A DNA stretch of 33,907 nt from Candidatus Gastranaerophilales bacterium (GCA_944323045.1 CALUQX010000022.1:1-33907), one strand, 5' to 3'; counted from the stretch's first letter, positions 15,654 to 23,773 are shown. Numbers and translations: made by a program. The notes: a model not told the origin generated them from the letters alone.

Positions 15654-17066
15654 ATGAACCAAACACAAAAAGACACAATTAAATTAGTATTAGAAAACGA
15701 TGACTTTAGTAAAGAAATGAAAAAAATCATTATCGAAAGTATTTATGAATTGGAGCGGGATGAACTTGATGCAGACCTGCGCGAATACTTATTCAAGCAG
15801 TATGCAGGCGCAACATTACAATTCGGTAGTACATTAATCCCGTTTAGCAGTTTAGGAAAGGCAGGAGCACTGGTTGGAGAACAACTGCTTAAGAAATCTA
15901 TTGGGCGAAAATTATCACAGGAAATAGGCTCGGGTGCTGCTACAGGTATGGGCAGCGGTGCGGTCTTTGGTGCCGGCAGAGGGATGAGTGAAAACAAAAA
16001 TCCTATTGTAACTGCCCTGACAGATGCAATAACCGGATTGGTCAGCGGCGGAGCACTCGGCGCTATCGGTGGAAATATACAGAAAATATTAAACGGAGTT
16101 CCTGTCCGACATACTGACGTTAGAGATTTATCAGGAGCGCAATTTAAAAATTATAAAAAAGTTGGTCAAAATTATTATAAGAATTATAATCAAGATAGAA
16201 TTGTTTATAACAAGGATTTAGGAGCTATTTCAATCAGCGCCAAAGGAATGAATGAGACTATCAGTAAAAATCCACAACTTATAAATACTTTTCCTAATTT
16301 ATCAGAAGCGCTAAGTAAAGGTAAATATATTGGCACTCAACCTTTATATAAGAAGAGAAAAGATGATTCGGTCAAATTTCATGCAATTGAATATGATAAT
16401 ATTAGATATTTAATTGCAGAAGACTCAAATGGTATAAAAAAATTTTATTTAGCAAAAAACAATATCGTTAACCAAGGCACACCTCCTAGGGCAGGAGGGG
16501 CTAGCATTAACGATACTGAGACTACTAACCCTGCGTTCCCGAACGATGACCGGGTGCACAAATTAGCATCCAATAATATTATACCAAATAATTCCGGAAA
16601 TGTCAATACTGCTGAAACAAATCTTAACAATAATTCCGTTTCAAATATTGTACAATCTTTTTTAGCTGCAGCTATCAGCAAAAATGTTTACGATAAAAAT
16701 CATATTTTTACTCCTGAAGAGATTGGGGCTATGTCCAGAGAGGAATTTGAAGAAAATGAATCTGCAATTATGGAACAGATGGCAAAAGGACAGATTCGCT
16801 CTGCAGCACCGGATTATTCAAATTTCAAGAATCCTCATAATGGTGATGACAGAATTTATTCCCGTGAAGATATTCAGGCAATGTCTACTAAAGAATTTGA
16901 AGAAAATGAACAGGCTATTTATGCACAAATGAAAACTATTGGTGTGCCTTATAACTCTGAATTGGCTGAAAATGCAAAAAGGAACGGGGTTGTATATGTA
17001 AGAGCATATACAAGAGATGATGGTACTGAAGTCAAGGGATACTACAGATCGCTACCAAGAATTTAA
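15654..17066 (+). CDS. Gly-rich multidomain protein, polymorphic-toxin or phage-associated type
   Basis: The 470-residue protein is made of modules. A charged helical start (1-55) is followed by a Gly/Ala-rich hydrophobic region (about 60-145, with repeated GxxxG spacing such as GAATGMGSGAVFGAGRG), as in membrane-inserting parts of secreted toxins and phage tail proteins. Residues about 160-275 (ISAKGMNETISKNPQLI...IRYLIAEDSNGIKKFYLA) resemble, loosely, the barnase/EndoU/ColicinE5/RelE-like nuclease modules of phage and conjugative proteins. A polar Asn-rich linker follows, then two tandem repeats of about 30 residues (TPEEIGAMSREEFEENESAI and SREDIQAMSTKEFEENEQAI). No Sec signal is seen. The ATG follows GAGGAA with a 5-base spacing. 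Partial copies of codons 248-337 lie downstream. No obvious immunity gene is present. Confidence 0.7.
   Translation: MNQTQKDTIKLVLENDDFSKEMKKIIIESIYELERDELDADLREYLFKQYAGATLQFGSTLIPFSSLGKAGALVGEQLLKKSIGRKLSQEIGSGAATGMGSGAVFGAGRGMSENKNPIVTALTDAITGLVSGGALGAIGGNIQKILNGVPVRHTDVRDLSGAQFKNYKKVGQNYYKNYNQDRIVYNKDLGAISISAKGMNETISKNPQLINTFPNLSEALSKGKYIGTQPLYKKRKDDSVKFHAIEYDNIRYLIAEDSNGIKKFYLAKNNIVNQGTPPRAGGASINDTETTNPAFPNDDRVHKLASNNIIPNNSGNVNTAETNLNNNSVSNIVQSFLAAAISKNVYDKNHIFTPEEIGAMSREEFEENESAIMEQMAKGQIRSAAPDYSNFKNPHNGDDRIYSREDIQAMSTKEFEENEQAIYAQMKTIGVPYNSELAENAKRNGVVYVRAYTRDDGTEVKGYYRSLPRI
16396..16663 (+). repeat. Cassette copy 1, inside the toxin-like gene
   Basis: Bases 16396-16610 are identical, base for base, to 17080-17294 (offset 684), and similarity continues to about 16663. 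It encodes the end of the presumed nuclease-like module and the Asn-rich linker. Confidence 0.95.
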
Positions 17067-17069
17067 TAA

Positions 17070-17384
17070 ATGAATCACAATAATATTAGATATTTAATTG
17101 CAGAAGACTCAAATGGTATAAAAAAATTTTATTTAGCAAAAAACAATATCGTTAACCAAGGCACACCTCCTAGGGCAGGAGGGGCTAGCATTAACGATAC
17201 TGAGACTACTAACCCTGCGTTCCCGAACGATGACCGGGTGCACAAATTAGCATCCAATAATATTATACCAAATAATTCCGGAAATGTCAATACTACAGAA
17301 ATAATTCTTAACAATAATTCCGTTCCAAATATTGCACAATCTTTTTACTGCAGATTTATAAATTATAAAACCGAAAGAGCCTAA
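17070..17384 (+). pseudogene. Orphan partial copy of the toxin-like gene
   Basis: The frame opens three bases after the toxin-like gene ends and repeats its codons from NIRYLIAEDSNG onward. 215 bases are identical, then scattered changes appear, and a net loss of two bases near 17346-17348 shifts the frame so that the product ends early (YCRFINYKTERA). No ribosome site precedes the ATG at 17070. It is either a decaying tandem duplication or an orphan cassette of the kind kept behind polymorphic toxins; the frameshift favours decay. Confidence 0.75.
17080..17346 (+). repeat. Cassette copy 2
   Basis: Direct repeat of 16396-16663: 215 bases identical, then about 50 bases with several substitutions, losing frame at the end. 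Confidence 0.95.
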
Positions 17385-17405
17385 TGAACAGAATAACTCT
17401 TTCGG
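17370..17405. other. Stem-loop after cassette copy 2
   Basis: CCGAAAGAG and CTCTTTCGG form a 9-bp inverted repeat around a spacer that includes the stop codon of the orphan frame. No T run follows, so termination is uncertain. Confidence 0.45.
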
Positions 17406-17480
17406 GTCGGATATTTCTATCCCTGAATCGGAAAGACTAGCGCCTGTTCTACGAGGTCCTTCCGATCCGGACAGTACTGT

Positions 17481-17553
17481 CAATAATATTATACAAAATA
17501 ATTCCAGAAATGTCAATAGTACAGATACAAATCTTAACAATAATTCCGTTTCT
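17481..17553 (+). repeat. Degenerate cassette copy 3
   Basis: CAATAATATTATAC-AAAATAATTCC and AATCTTAACAATAATTCCGT match cassette copies 1 and 2 with few changes, encoding the NNIIPNNS...LNNNSV linker in copy 1. Confidence 0.75.
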
Positions 17554-17716
17554 TTAAAGGATATAATAGGTCTTTACACGGCACTAGGTTAAAAACTCTA
17601 TGACATTTGTCTAACAAGTTGATTCCAGCCCTGCTTATCCGGACCAAACCCAGATAAACAAGACAGAACCCGATAATATCAATACTGATACTATAAACAC
17701 CGATAAAGTATTCTTG

Positions 17717-17775
17717 TACGATGACCAGGAATATAAATCAGTATCCAGTAATATTATACCAAATAATTCCGGAAA
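17717..17775 (+). repeat. Degenerate cassette copy 4
   Basis: The stretch from ACGATGACC to TAATTCCGGAAAATG follows the order of copy 1 (ACGATGACCGGG...AATTCCGGAAATG) with substitutions and an extra A that would break the frame. Confidence 0.65.
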
Positions 17776-18013
17776 ATGCAACTCTAAGGCAAAAATAATT
17801 TACATTTCTACAATTATCTATACAATAAAATAGAACCATCTGCCGGCGATTGTAAGCCGAGTGCCGACAAATGATTCTATAGATTAAAATATAACCGCCG
17901 CAAATACGGAAAATTATACATAATCCAATTTAATATTACCAGATTTTGTATTGCGGGTCAAGTTTTTTAACCAGAGATTTATATCGCGGTTTACACTAAA
18001 AAAGGCTAAAATT

Positions 18014-18076
18014 GTCACCCTGAACTTGTTTCAGGGTCTTACCAATGGCAAGATTCCGAAACAAGTTCGGAATGAC
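18014..18076. repeat. REP-like inverted repeat
   Basis: Arms 18014-18040 and 18050-18076 are 27 bases each and inverted with about seven differences, sharing GAACTTGTTTC. Each arm is itself a small hairpin (CCCTGAA/TTCAGGG). Similar elements are scattered in the intergenic DNA of many bacteria. Confidence 0.8.
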
Positions 18077-18167
18077 ATTATAGCTTTATTTCAGCATATT
18101 TGGTGTAAAGTTGTATATAAGTCCCTTTAACCATAGTGAAATTTTAATAAATTATTTTTGCATTTAA

Positions 18168-18196
18168 TTACAATATATAAAATTTTGCGCTATAAT
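18168..18196 (+). promoter_or_regulatory. Promoter of the NTF2-like gene, predicted leaderless
   Basis: TTACAA (18168-18173), a 17-base spacer and TATAAT (18191-18196), then six bases and the ATG at 18203. No Shine-Dalgarno sequence fits between them. Confidence 0.55.
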
Positions 18197-18202
18197 ATAA
18201 CC

Positions 18203-19150
18203 ATGATGAAGAGATTATTTTTAACATTAATTATTACTGCGTTCATTTCAACTCTAAACGGGGCTGCAATGCCGGCTCAGGCTCGTTTGTTTGACTCAAC
18301 AAGAACAGCTATTGAACAGGCACGCGAAATTAACGCTACTTTTAAAGCTATCAAAGATGTTATCAAAATTCAGAATGTTTATTGCAACAAAAGAGATTAT
18401 GATTCTTTATTTGCACTTTACAAAGATGATTTTATAAATAACGACGGCTTTACTAAAGATGTGTATTTTAAACTTATAAAAGACACCTGGAAAAGTTATC
18501 CTGATATCTCATACACAACTGAGATAAAATCAATTAATATAACTAATAATTATGCAGCTGTGGAAGCTTATGAATACGCTGTTGCAACTACAACCGAAAA
18601 TATTGATGAATTAGAAATTGTCGGTGAATTGCACGGGTTTGCACACACTGTTTACTATCTTGAAAAAGTAGGTAAAAACTGGAAAATAGCGTCTGAAAAT
18701 ATATTGGAAGAAAAAACATCTTTAAGCTACGGTGATGCACGCTATTTAAACATTAATCTCAATGCGCCGGAACTCGTTGGCGCCGGCAAATCTTACAGCA
18801 CAAATTTAACCATTAATGTGCCGGATGATTCGGTTGTTGTAGCTTCAATCGGACAGGAAAAAATCACCTATCCGCAGAGCCGCTCAGAAGAAGTATTCAG
18901 AAGACTTAATGATGATAATACTTTAGAGCGCATGTTTACTGCAAATTCTGACAACACAAATGAATACAATATTGCATCTGTAGGTATTACAAGAGCTGAA
19001 ATTCCGGATATGAATAATCCGCAGGATATCAGGGTCTATATGAGCGGCATTGCTTTTGTAATGACTCGTGTTAACGTTGTTCCTGCAAATAAATTCATAA
19101 AGCTTGATGAAGATAAATCTGAGGATAAAAATGGACAGAAAGATAAGTAA
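18203..19150 (+). CDS. Exported protein with NTF2-like domain
   Basis: Starting at ATG 18203, the 315-residue product opens with a Sec signal peptide (MMKRLFLTLIITAFISTLNG, cleavage likely after MPAQA). Residues about 50-175 look like an NTF2/SnoaL-type domain: helix with YCNKRDYDSLFALYKDDF, then strands ending in YYLEKVGKNWKIASENILEE. The C-terminal half is mainly beta and unassigned, ending in a charged tail. An upstream ATG (18158) is in frame but would place the promoter inside the gene, so it is rejected. The stop codon overlaps the lspA start by 20 bases, so lspA is probably translated from the same message. Ligand and role unknown; it may be periplasmic or extracellular. Confidence 0.75.
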   Translation: MMKRLFLTLIITAFISTLNGAAMPAQARLFDSTRTAIEQAREINATFKAIKDVIKIQNVYCNKRDYDSLFALYKDDFINNDGFTKDVYFKLIKDTWKSYPDISYTTEIKSINITNNYAAVEAYEYAVATTTENIDELEIVGELHGFAHTVYYLEKVGKNWKIASENILEEKTSLSYGDARYLNINLNAPELVGAGKSYSTNLTINVPDDSVVVASIGQEKITYPQSRSEEVFRRLNDDNTLERMFTANSDNTNEYNIASVGITRAEIPDMNNPQDIRVYMSGIAFVMTRVNVVPANKFIKLDEDKSEDKNGQKDK

Positions 19151-19598
19151 TTTTATATATTTCATAATCTGCTATGTATTTTTCATTTATGCAAATCTTT
19201 CCCTGTCTAATTTCATTGTGTACAATATCAAACACGGTTATAGATTCACAAGTGATATAATATCTTTGCATTACATAAAAAATACCGGCGCCGCATTCAG
19301 TATCCTTAAGGATTCGCGGGAAGTTTTGATAATAATTTCTGTTATCGCGCTTGTTTTGCTGTTTTTGTATGCGCTGAAACACATTAAATCAATTTCTATG
19401 AAGAGTCTGTTTTTTATAGCACTTTTATCTGCCGGAATTGCAGGTAATCTTCATGAGCGTATCAGTCTCGGCTATGTGAGAGATTTTTTTGAGTTTAGTT
19501 TTATAAATAATTTCCCTGTCTTTAATGTGTCTGATATTTTTATTAATATCGGGGTAATTGCACTTATTATTTTGATTTTGCTGAAAAAAACAAAGTGA
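19131..19598 (+). CDS. lspA: Lipoprotein signal peptidase (signal peptidase II)
   Basis: LspA cuts diacylglyceryl-prolipoproteins in the inner membrane. The 155 residues have four membrane helices and the family motifs: NTGAAFS (51-57), AGIAGNLHERISLGYVRDFFEF (D118) and FPVFNVSDIFINIG (D135); the two Asp are the catalytic pair. The usual GNxxDRI is GNLHERI here, a conservative change outside the dyad. GAGGA (19121-19125) lies 5 bases before the ATG at 19131; the longer frame from 19104 lacks a ribosome site. It overlaps the upstream NTF2-like gene by 20 bases and precedes the rluD-type gene by 6 bases; lspA-rluD adjacency is common in bacteria. Confidence 0.93.
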   Translation: MDRKISNFIYFIICYVFFIYANLSLSNFIVYNIKHGYRFTSDIISLHYIKNTGAAFSILKDSREVLIIISVIALVLLFLYALKHIKSISMKSLFFIALLSAGIAGNLHERISLGYVRDFFEFSFINNFPVFNVSDIFINIGVIALIILILLKKTK

Positions 19599-19604
19599 TG
19601 AATA

Positions 19605-20519
19605 ATGATTATTTTTGTGGATGAAAACGATGAATCTAAAAGGCTTGACAATTTCCTGACTGAAATTACCAATCTCTCGCGCTCAAAAGTTCAGGCAGCG
19701 ATTAAAAAAGGCGATGTCAGGGTCAACGCCGCAATAAAAAAATCATCTTACATATTAAAAGAAAATGATAAAATAGAATATGCGATAGCGCCGGAAAATG
19801 AAGTTAAAATTGTGCCGCAAGATATTCCGCTTGATATTATTTATGAAGATGAAAATATGCTTGTGGTAAATAAGCCTTCCGGAATGCTCACCCATCCGAC
19901 GGCACTTGAGTGTGAAAATACACTTGTAAATGCTCTTTTATACAAATATGGTGAGAATTTATCTGATATAAATGGAGAATTCCGGCGCGGTATTCTGCAT
20001 CGTCTTGACCGGAACACCTCCGGACTTTTGATGATTGCGAAAAATAACAGGACGCACGAATTTCTTGCGGAACAGATAAAGAATCATTCAATAGTAAAAA
20101 AATATCGCGCGATAGTAAAAGGTAATTATCCGGATAGTGAAACTCAAATAAATCTTCCAATCGGCAGAAATTTAAAACAACCGCATAAGATGTGTGTAAC
20201 ACCCGACGGGAAAGACAGCACAACTCTGGTTAAAGTCCTTAAACATTTTGGCAATGAGGCTAGCTATCTTGAGTTAACACTCGTCACCGGACGCACGCAT
20301 CAGATTCGTGTTCATTTAAGTTATATGAATCATCCGATTTACAATGATACGCTGTATGGAGCAGGACAGGGCAAAGTTAAAACAGAAGAACAAGTTTTGC
20401 AGTCGTTTTATTTAGAGTTTACAAAACCGTTTTCTGATGAGATAATAAAATTGGAGATTGAACCTGATGAAAAAATCAAAAAAGTTTTAAATTATTTTGA
20501 AAACAGGAGAGAACAATGA
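19605..20519 (+). CDS. rluD: RluA-family 23S rRNA pseudouridine synthase, RluD-like
   Basis: The 304-residue protein has an N-terminal S4 RNA-binding domain (about 10-65, RLDNFLTEITNLSRSKVQAAIKKGDVRVN) and the RluA catalytic domain with GILHRLDRNTSGLLMIAKN; D135 is the nucleophile. YRAIVKGN, SYLELTLVTGRTHQIRVHL and NHPIYNDTLYG are further family blocks. RluD modifies helix 69 of 23S rRNA; RluA-family members are hard to tell apart, and S4 plus the lspA linkage favour RluD. The start lies 6 bases after the lspA stop, and the stop overlaps the next ATG (ATGA). Confidence 0.9.
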   Translation: MIIFVDENDESKRLDNFLTEITNLSRSKVQAAIKKGDVRVNAAIKKSSYILKENDKIEYAIAPENEVKIVPQDIPLDIIYEDENMLVVNKPSGMLTHPTALECENTLVNALLYKYGENLSDINGEFRRGILHRLDRNTSGLLMIAKNNRTHEFLAEQIKNHSIVKKYRAIVKGNYPDSETQINLPIGRNLKQPHKMCVTPDGKDSTTLVKVLKHFGNEASYLELTLVTGRTHQIRVHLSYMNHPIYNDTLYGAGQGKVKTEEQVLQSFYLEFTKPFSDEIIKLEIEPDEKIKKVLNYFENRREQ

Positions 20520-20911
20520 AAAATTTAATGGTATTAACTTCATATGTATGCTGGATTGTAATAATACTGCTTGCGGCAATGAATCTTACCGGAATGACTC
20601 ATCTTGATGTAGTGAGTGCACAGGGCGCGGCATTTTTAGCCGACAAATTGCATCTGACACTGCCTGTGACGGCTATTGATATAAAAACACCGGTCTTGTA
20701 TGTAGTGTTGTTTGCGCTGGGTGAAATTGCAGGCATTTGTTATCTGATGCCGCTGTATAAATCTATGCAGGACAAGACAAAAGCATATAGACGGGAACTT
20801 GAAAAAGGGTCTATTTCTAACAGCACAAGTTCTTCTAAAATAGAAGTTCTTGAAAATAAAATACGGGTGCTTGAAAAAGCGCTTGATGATGCTTTGAAAG
20901 GACAAAAGTAG
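20516..20911 (+). CDS. Small membrane protein with C-terminal coiled coil
   Basis: The 131-residue product has two membrane helices (about 5-25 and 58-80) joined by a short extracytoplasmic segment and a cytoplasmic tail; the end (SSKIEVLENKIRVLEKALDDALKG) has heptad spacing of a coiled coil. The architecture recalls LapA-type proteins, but I cannot name a family. ATGA overlap with the rluD-type gene and AGGAGAG before the ATG indicate translational coupling. A 14-bp GC-rich hairpin follows 7 bases after the stop. Confidence 0.8.
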   Translation: MKNLMVLTSYVCWIVIILLAAMNLTGMTHLDVVSAQGAAFLADKLHLTLPVTAIDIKTPVLYVVLFALGEIAGICYLMPLYKSMQDKTKAYRRELEKGSISNSTSSSKIEVLENKIRVLEKALDDALKGQK

Positions 20912-20918
20912 TATGATT

Positions 20919-20949
20919 AGCGAGGCGGCGATTTCATCGCCGCCTCGCT
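20919..20949. terminator. 14-bp GC-rich hairpin between convergent genes
   Basis: A perfect stem of 14 bp (20919-20932 with 20936-20949) has loop TTC. No long T run follows on the plus strand, but its place between two convergent transcription units points to a bidirectional terminator. Confidence 0.7.
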
Positions 20950-20961
20950 TAAAAAACATTT

Positions 20962-21267
20962 CTATTGGCATTTATCATTTCCGTCCCAACTCAAATCGTT
21001 ACAGCGCAGGTAGTCCATATTACCTTTTTGAATTGCCCATGCTGTACATCCGCGCCCTGAATATGAAGTGCTTATAGAAGAATTTTTCACATTGCAGTTT
21101 GCCTCAAAACTATAAATATCATCATCTTTTTCACCTGCTGGAACAATACCTTTTTCAGTCAGGTAAAAATAGAATAATGTAACGCCAACCTGTTGATTTT
21201 TTTCCGGCAAATATACCATTATATCAGAGCAGCGTTTCTTGTTATCATCGCAAGCTGTATTATTCAC
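20962..21267 (-). CDS. C-terminal part of a frameshifted prepilin
   Basis: This frame continues the prepilin gene that starts at 21752 after a one-register shift. Read back past the GTG at 21267, it gives NICPDGWVNNTACDDNKKRC, which follows smoothly on ADGT of the upstream frame. The segment FYFYLTEKGIVPAGEKDD...GRGCTAWAIQKGNMDYLRC is a typical C-terminal end of the Cys-rich prepilins in this window. It is not likely to be translated alone, since the GTG has no ribosome site. Confidence 0.75.
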   Translation of the reverse strand: MNNTACDDNKKRCSDIMVYLPEKNQQVGVTLFYFYLTEKGIVPAGEKDDDIYSFEANCNVKNSSISTSYSGRGCTAWAIQKGNMDYLRCNDLSWDGNDKCQ

Positions 21268-21752
21268 CCACCCATCCGGACAAATGTTCCGTCTGCGAGT
21301 ATGATACCCGGATCTGTTTCGCCGGCTTCTAACTTTGTTGTATTACGTTTGCTGTATACTCCGTTTAATCCTTTCATACTGTCAAACGTAAATATATTTG
21401 TACCGGCACTTCTTAAATATTTTGAAAGATATACAGAGACTATATTCATTCCTTCTTTATCATAAATTGGATTTCCGTCACTATCAACCATTCCTGTATC
21501 GGTTTTGGTTAATGACCACTTTGACGGAGCACCGTGCTCAATATATGCAAACTGAAATGCTTGATTTAAGACCGCATATGTTTTTTTAAGCTGTGTAATC
21601 CGTTGTCTCTCTTTGTATTTATTAACAAGAGAGGGAATAGTCAATGCTGCAACAACTCCTATTATGGCTAGTGTTATCAAGACCTCTGCCAGAGTAAATG
21701 CTGCCTGCTTTCTATTTTCGATGCGCAAAAAATAACCCGCTAAGTTTAACAT
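21264..21752 (-). CDS. N-terminal part of a frameshifted type IV prepilin
   Basis: The leader MLNLAGYFLRIENRKQA precedes AFTLAEVLITLAIIGVVAALTIP, followed by the amphipathic helix and the start of the globular domain; the frame stops after ADGTFVRMGG at 21264. The rest of the domain is in another frame (20962-21267). GGAGG lies 11 bases before ATG 21752; the in-frame ATG at 21782 lacks a ribosome site. The overlap area has GGGTGGGTG, where a one-base slip or error is easy. It faces a small HTH gene at 21852 across a dyad, as at 10396/10511. Confidence 0.8.
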   Translation of the reverse strand: MLNLAGYFLRIENRKQAAFTLAEVLITLAIIGVVAALTIPSLVNKYKERQRITQLKKTYAVLNQAFQFAYIEHGAPSKWSLTKTDTGMVDSDGNPIYDKEGMNIVSVYLSKYLRSAGTNIFTFDSMKGLNGVYSKRNTTKLEAGETDPGIILADGTFVRMGG

Positions 21753-21793
21753 AATTTCATTTACCTCCGTATATTTAAACATGTATCCTTATT

Positions 21794-21833
21794 ATTACAC
21801 ATATATTCCCTAATGTCAATATAAAAGTGTAAT
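21794..21833. promoter_or_regulatory. Dyad between frameshifted prepilin and HTH gene
   Basis: ATTACAC (21794-21800) and GTGTAAT (21827-21833) are exact inverted repeats, with further partial symmetry inside (ATATT and AATAT). The right arm lies 18 bases before the HTH start. It is a candidate operator for the neighbouring HTH protein. Confidence 0.45.
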
Positions 21834-21851
21834 ATCGAACATGGAGGAATT

Positions 21852-22064
21852 ATGTCCGTAAAAGAAGATGTAAAAATGCTCCTTGCTAAAGAAGCATACA
21901 CAATGACTAAACTTGCCGCAGAAATGACCAAACTATCAGGCAAAAAATATACAATGAAATCTATTTCTGATAAGCTAGCCAGAAAAACTTTGCAATATGA
22001 AGAATTTATGCTTATCTTAAAAGTTCTCAACTATGAAGTTGAATACAAAAGAATAGGGCACTAA
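21852..22064 (+). CDS. Small HTH-type DNA-binding protein, 70 aa
   Basis: A paralogue of the 71-residue protein at 10511: both have YxMTKLAAEM/ITKLAELM, then GKKYTMKSIS/GEKYTFQRIS, a KL and a final LNYEVEYKR/LDYDLEFVER. The pattern suits a lambda-repressor-like helix-turn-helix with TMKSISDKLAR as recognition helix. GGAGG lies 4 bases before the ATG. Its stop overlaps the convergent rlmN stop by 4 bases. The divergent partner is a prepilin gene, which suggests that it controls prepilin expression. Confidence 0.75.
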   Translation: MSVKEDVKMLLAKEAYTMTKLAAEMTKLSGKKYTMKSISDKLARKTLQYEEFMLILKVLNYEVEYKRIGH

Positions 22065-23089
22065 ACCGTCCCCTGTGCTTTGCCGCTTAACTGCCCGCAG
22101 GCGGCATCTATATCCGAGCCGCGTTCCAGACGCACAGTAACCTTTTTGCCGGACTGTTCAAGCAAAGATTTGAAACGCATTATAGAGTTGTTTGAAGGAC
22201 GCTGATAATCGTTTTTTGCTGTCGGGTTATAAGGGATTAAATTTATATTACACTTTAGATCGTGAAGATACTGCACAAGTTGCTTTGCGCTTTCCAGTGT
22301 GTCATTTAAATCTTTGATAAGCAGATATTCGACTGTGATTCGCCTTCCTGTTTTATCAATATAATTTTTCAGTGCCTGTTTTAATTCCGGCAGAGGATAT
22401 TTGTTTTCAACAGGCATAATTTGTTTTCTTATTTCGTGATTCGGGGCATGTAAAGATATTGCGAGTGTGGACTGCATTTCTGTATTTGCAAGTTCTTTTA
22501 TTTTAGGGATAATTCCTGCAGTGGAGACAGTAATCCGTCTTGCTCCGATTTGAAAATTTTCGTTAAATATTTTCATTGCTTTTAGAACATTGTCGAGATT
22601 CAACAGCGGTTCTCCCTGCCCCATAAAAACGATATTTGTTACTTTCAATCCGGTGTCACGCTGGATTGTCAAAACTTGTTCAATAATTTCTTTATATGTA
22701 AGATTTCTGATAAATCCTCGTTTTCCTGTCGCGCAGAAAGAACAGTTTACAGCGCATCCAACCTGAGAACTTACACAGGCAGTTAAATTTGCGCGGTTGT
22801 CAAAGCGCATCAAAACAGTTTCGACACATTCACCGTCCGGAAATTCAAGCAGGTACTTTAGAGTGCCGTCAGAACTTGTTTGTTTTACCTTTATTTTTAT
22901 ATTTGTTACTACCGCAATTTTTTTTAGTTCTTCGCGAAATTTTACAGATAAATCTGTCATCTCATCAATTGAACTCACAGATTTGAGATAAATCCAGTTG
23001 TGAATCTGTCTTGCACGAAATTTTGACGCGTGAAGTTCATCAGTTATTTTTTCTATTTCATCTAGTGTTAATCCTGAAAGTATGTACAT
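22061..23089 (-). CDS. rlmN: 23S rRNA (A2503-C2)/tRNA (A37-C2) methyltransferase
   Basis: Radical-SAM methyltransferase of 342 residues. The cluster motif is C112-x3-C116-x2-C119 (GCAVNCSFCATGKRGFIRNL), followed by VFMGQGEPLLN, ARRITVSTAGIIPKI, LAISLHAPN and VEYLLIKDLND. C-terminal TVRLERGSDIDAACGQL holds the methyl-carrying Cys of the family. It methylates A2503 of 23S rRNA and A37 of some tRNAs. The ATG at 23089 follows the stop of the YkgJ-type gene by three bases, with AAGGAT overlapping that stop, so the two are an operon. Confidence 0.95.
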   Translation of the reverse strand: MYILSGLTLDEIEKITDELHASKFRARQIHNWIYLKSVSSIDEMTDLSVKFREELKKIAVVTNIKIKVKQTSSDGTLKYLLEFPDGECVETVLMRFDNRANLTACVSSQVGCAVNCSFCATGKRGFIRNLTYKEIIEQVLTIQRDTGLKVTNIVFMGQGEPLLNLDNVLKAMKIFNENFQIGARRITVSTAGIIPKIKELANTEMQSTLAISLHAPNHEIRKQIMPVENKYPLPELKQALKNYIDKTGRRITVEYLLIKDLNDTLESAKQLVQYLHDLKCNINLIPYNPTAKNDYQRPSNNSIMRFKSLLEQSGKKVTVRLERGSDIDAACGQLSGKAQGTV

Positions 23090-23092
23090 AAT

Positions 23093-23767
23093 TTAATCCT
23101 TACCTGCCGGTATTTTCTCTTTGTAGTAATCAATAATTTCGACCATAGAATGAAGCATCAAAACAACAGGTTCAACCTCCTGTCTCCAGTTATAATACCC
23201 GCAGGATTCCGGCAGAATATCAAGCGGATTGTCCGGAAATGTTCTGCAGATTTGCGGACGGTTTTCATAGTCAGAACAACGTTTGCATTCGTTGAGTTTC
23301 GGGCAGTGGTAAAAATACACATCCCCCTGATTTTTTAACAATTCAAGATATTCCGGATAAATTTTTTCTGCCTCTTCGCGTGTTTCATACGGAATAAATA
23401 TACTTGTGAATTGCTGTGCAAATTTGTCGCCGTTTTTTGCTTTTTCTTTTAATTCTTCAGGGGAAAATTCACTGCAGGCAAGGTTACAACAGGTGGCACA
23501 GCCGTTACAATGAAATTCTTTACGGTAAGCAAGAACTTCCGTCCATTTTGCTAAAATATCTTTTGAAATGTCATTTAAAAGCATATCAAGAACGTTTTTC
23601 TGCCAGTTGTAGCCGTCAGAGTCTTTAGGATATTTTTCAAAAACATCAGTCTCAATGCCAGCCGGTTTAATTTCATCTATTCGTTTTTGTATTGCATCTA
23701 ATGACTGAACAAATATTTCTCTGTATTTTTTCTTTGTATTATCAATAGTTTTATTTAAATCTTTCAT
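23093..23767 (-). CDS. YkgJ-type CxxCxxCC protein (putative metal-binding)
   Basis: The 224-residue protein has the YkgJ/FliB-like cluster CNGCATCCNLAC (C87, C90, C93, C94, C98) and more Cys later (YHCPKLNECKRCSDYENRPQICRTFP), the usual arrangement for this zinc- or iron-chelating family, which includes flagellin N-methylases. The function is not settled. The start at ATG 23767 is chosen because a TGT-TATAAT extended -10 box (23779-23774) ends six bases upstream; a longer frame to 23809 would run into the preceding gene. It is followed three bases later by rlmN. Confidence 0.8.
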   Translation of the reverse strand: MKDLNKTIDNTKKKYREIFVQSLDAIQKRIDEIKPAGIETDVFEKYPKDSDGYNWQKNVLDMLLNDISKDILAKWTEVLAYRKEFHCNGCATCCNLACSEFSPEELKEKAKNGDKFAQQFTSIFIPYETREEAEKIYPEYLELLKNQGDVYFYHCPKLNECKRCSDYENRPQICRTFPDNPLDILPESCGYYNWRQEVEPVVLMLHSMVEIIDYYKEKIPAGKD

Positions 23768-23773
23768 AACAGA

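Larger units (their letters stand above)
17385..18157. other. Gene-free debris region after the toxin-like gene
   Basis: About 770 bases without a credible gene. It holds two more degraded copies of the linker cassette (17481-17553 and 17717-17775), short frames broken by stops, a G+C-richer patch near 17841-17875, and a REP-like inverted repeat (18014-18076). The promoter of the gene at 18203 begins just beyond it. Confidence 0.75.

Noticed and set aside
18158-18202. Earlier start of the NTF2-like gene
   Set aside because: It would place the -35/-10 promoter inside the coding region and hide the signal peptide.
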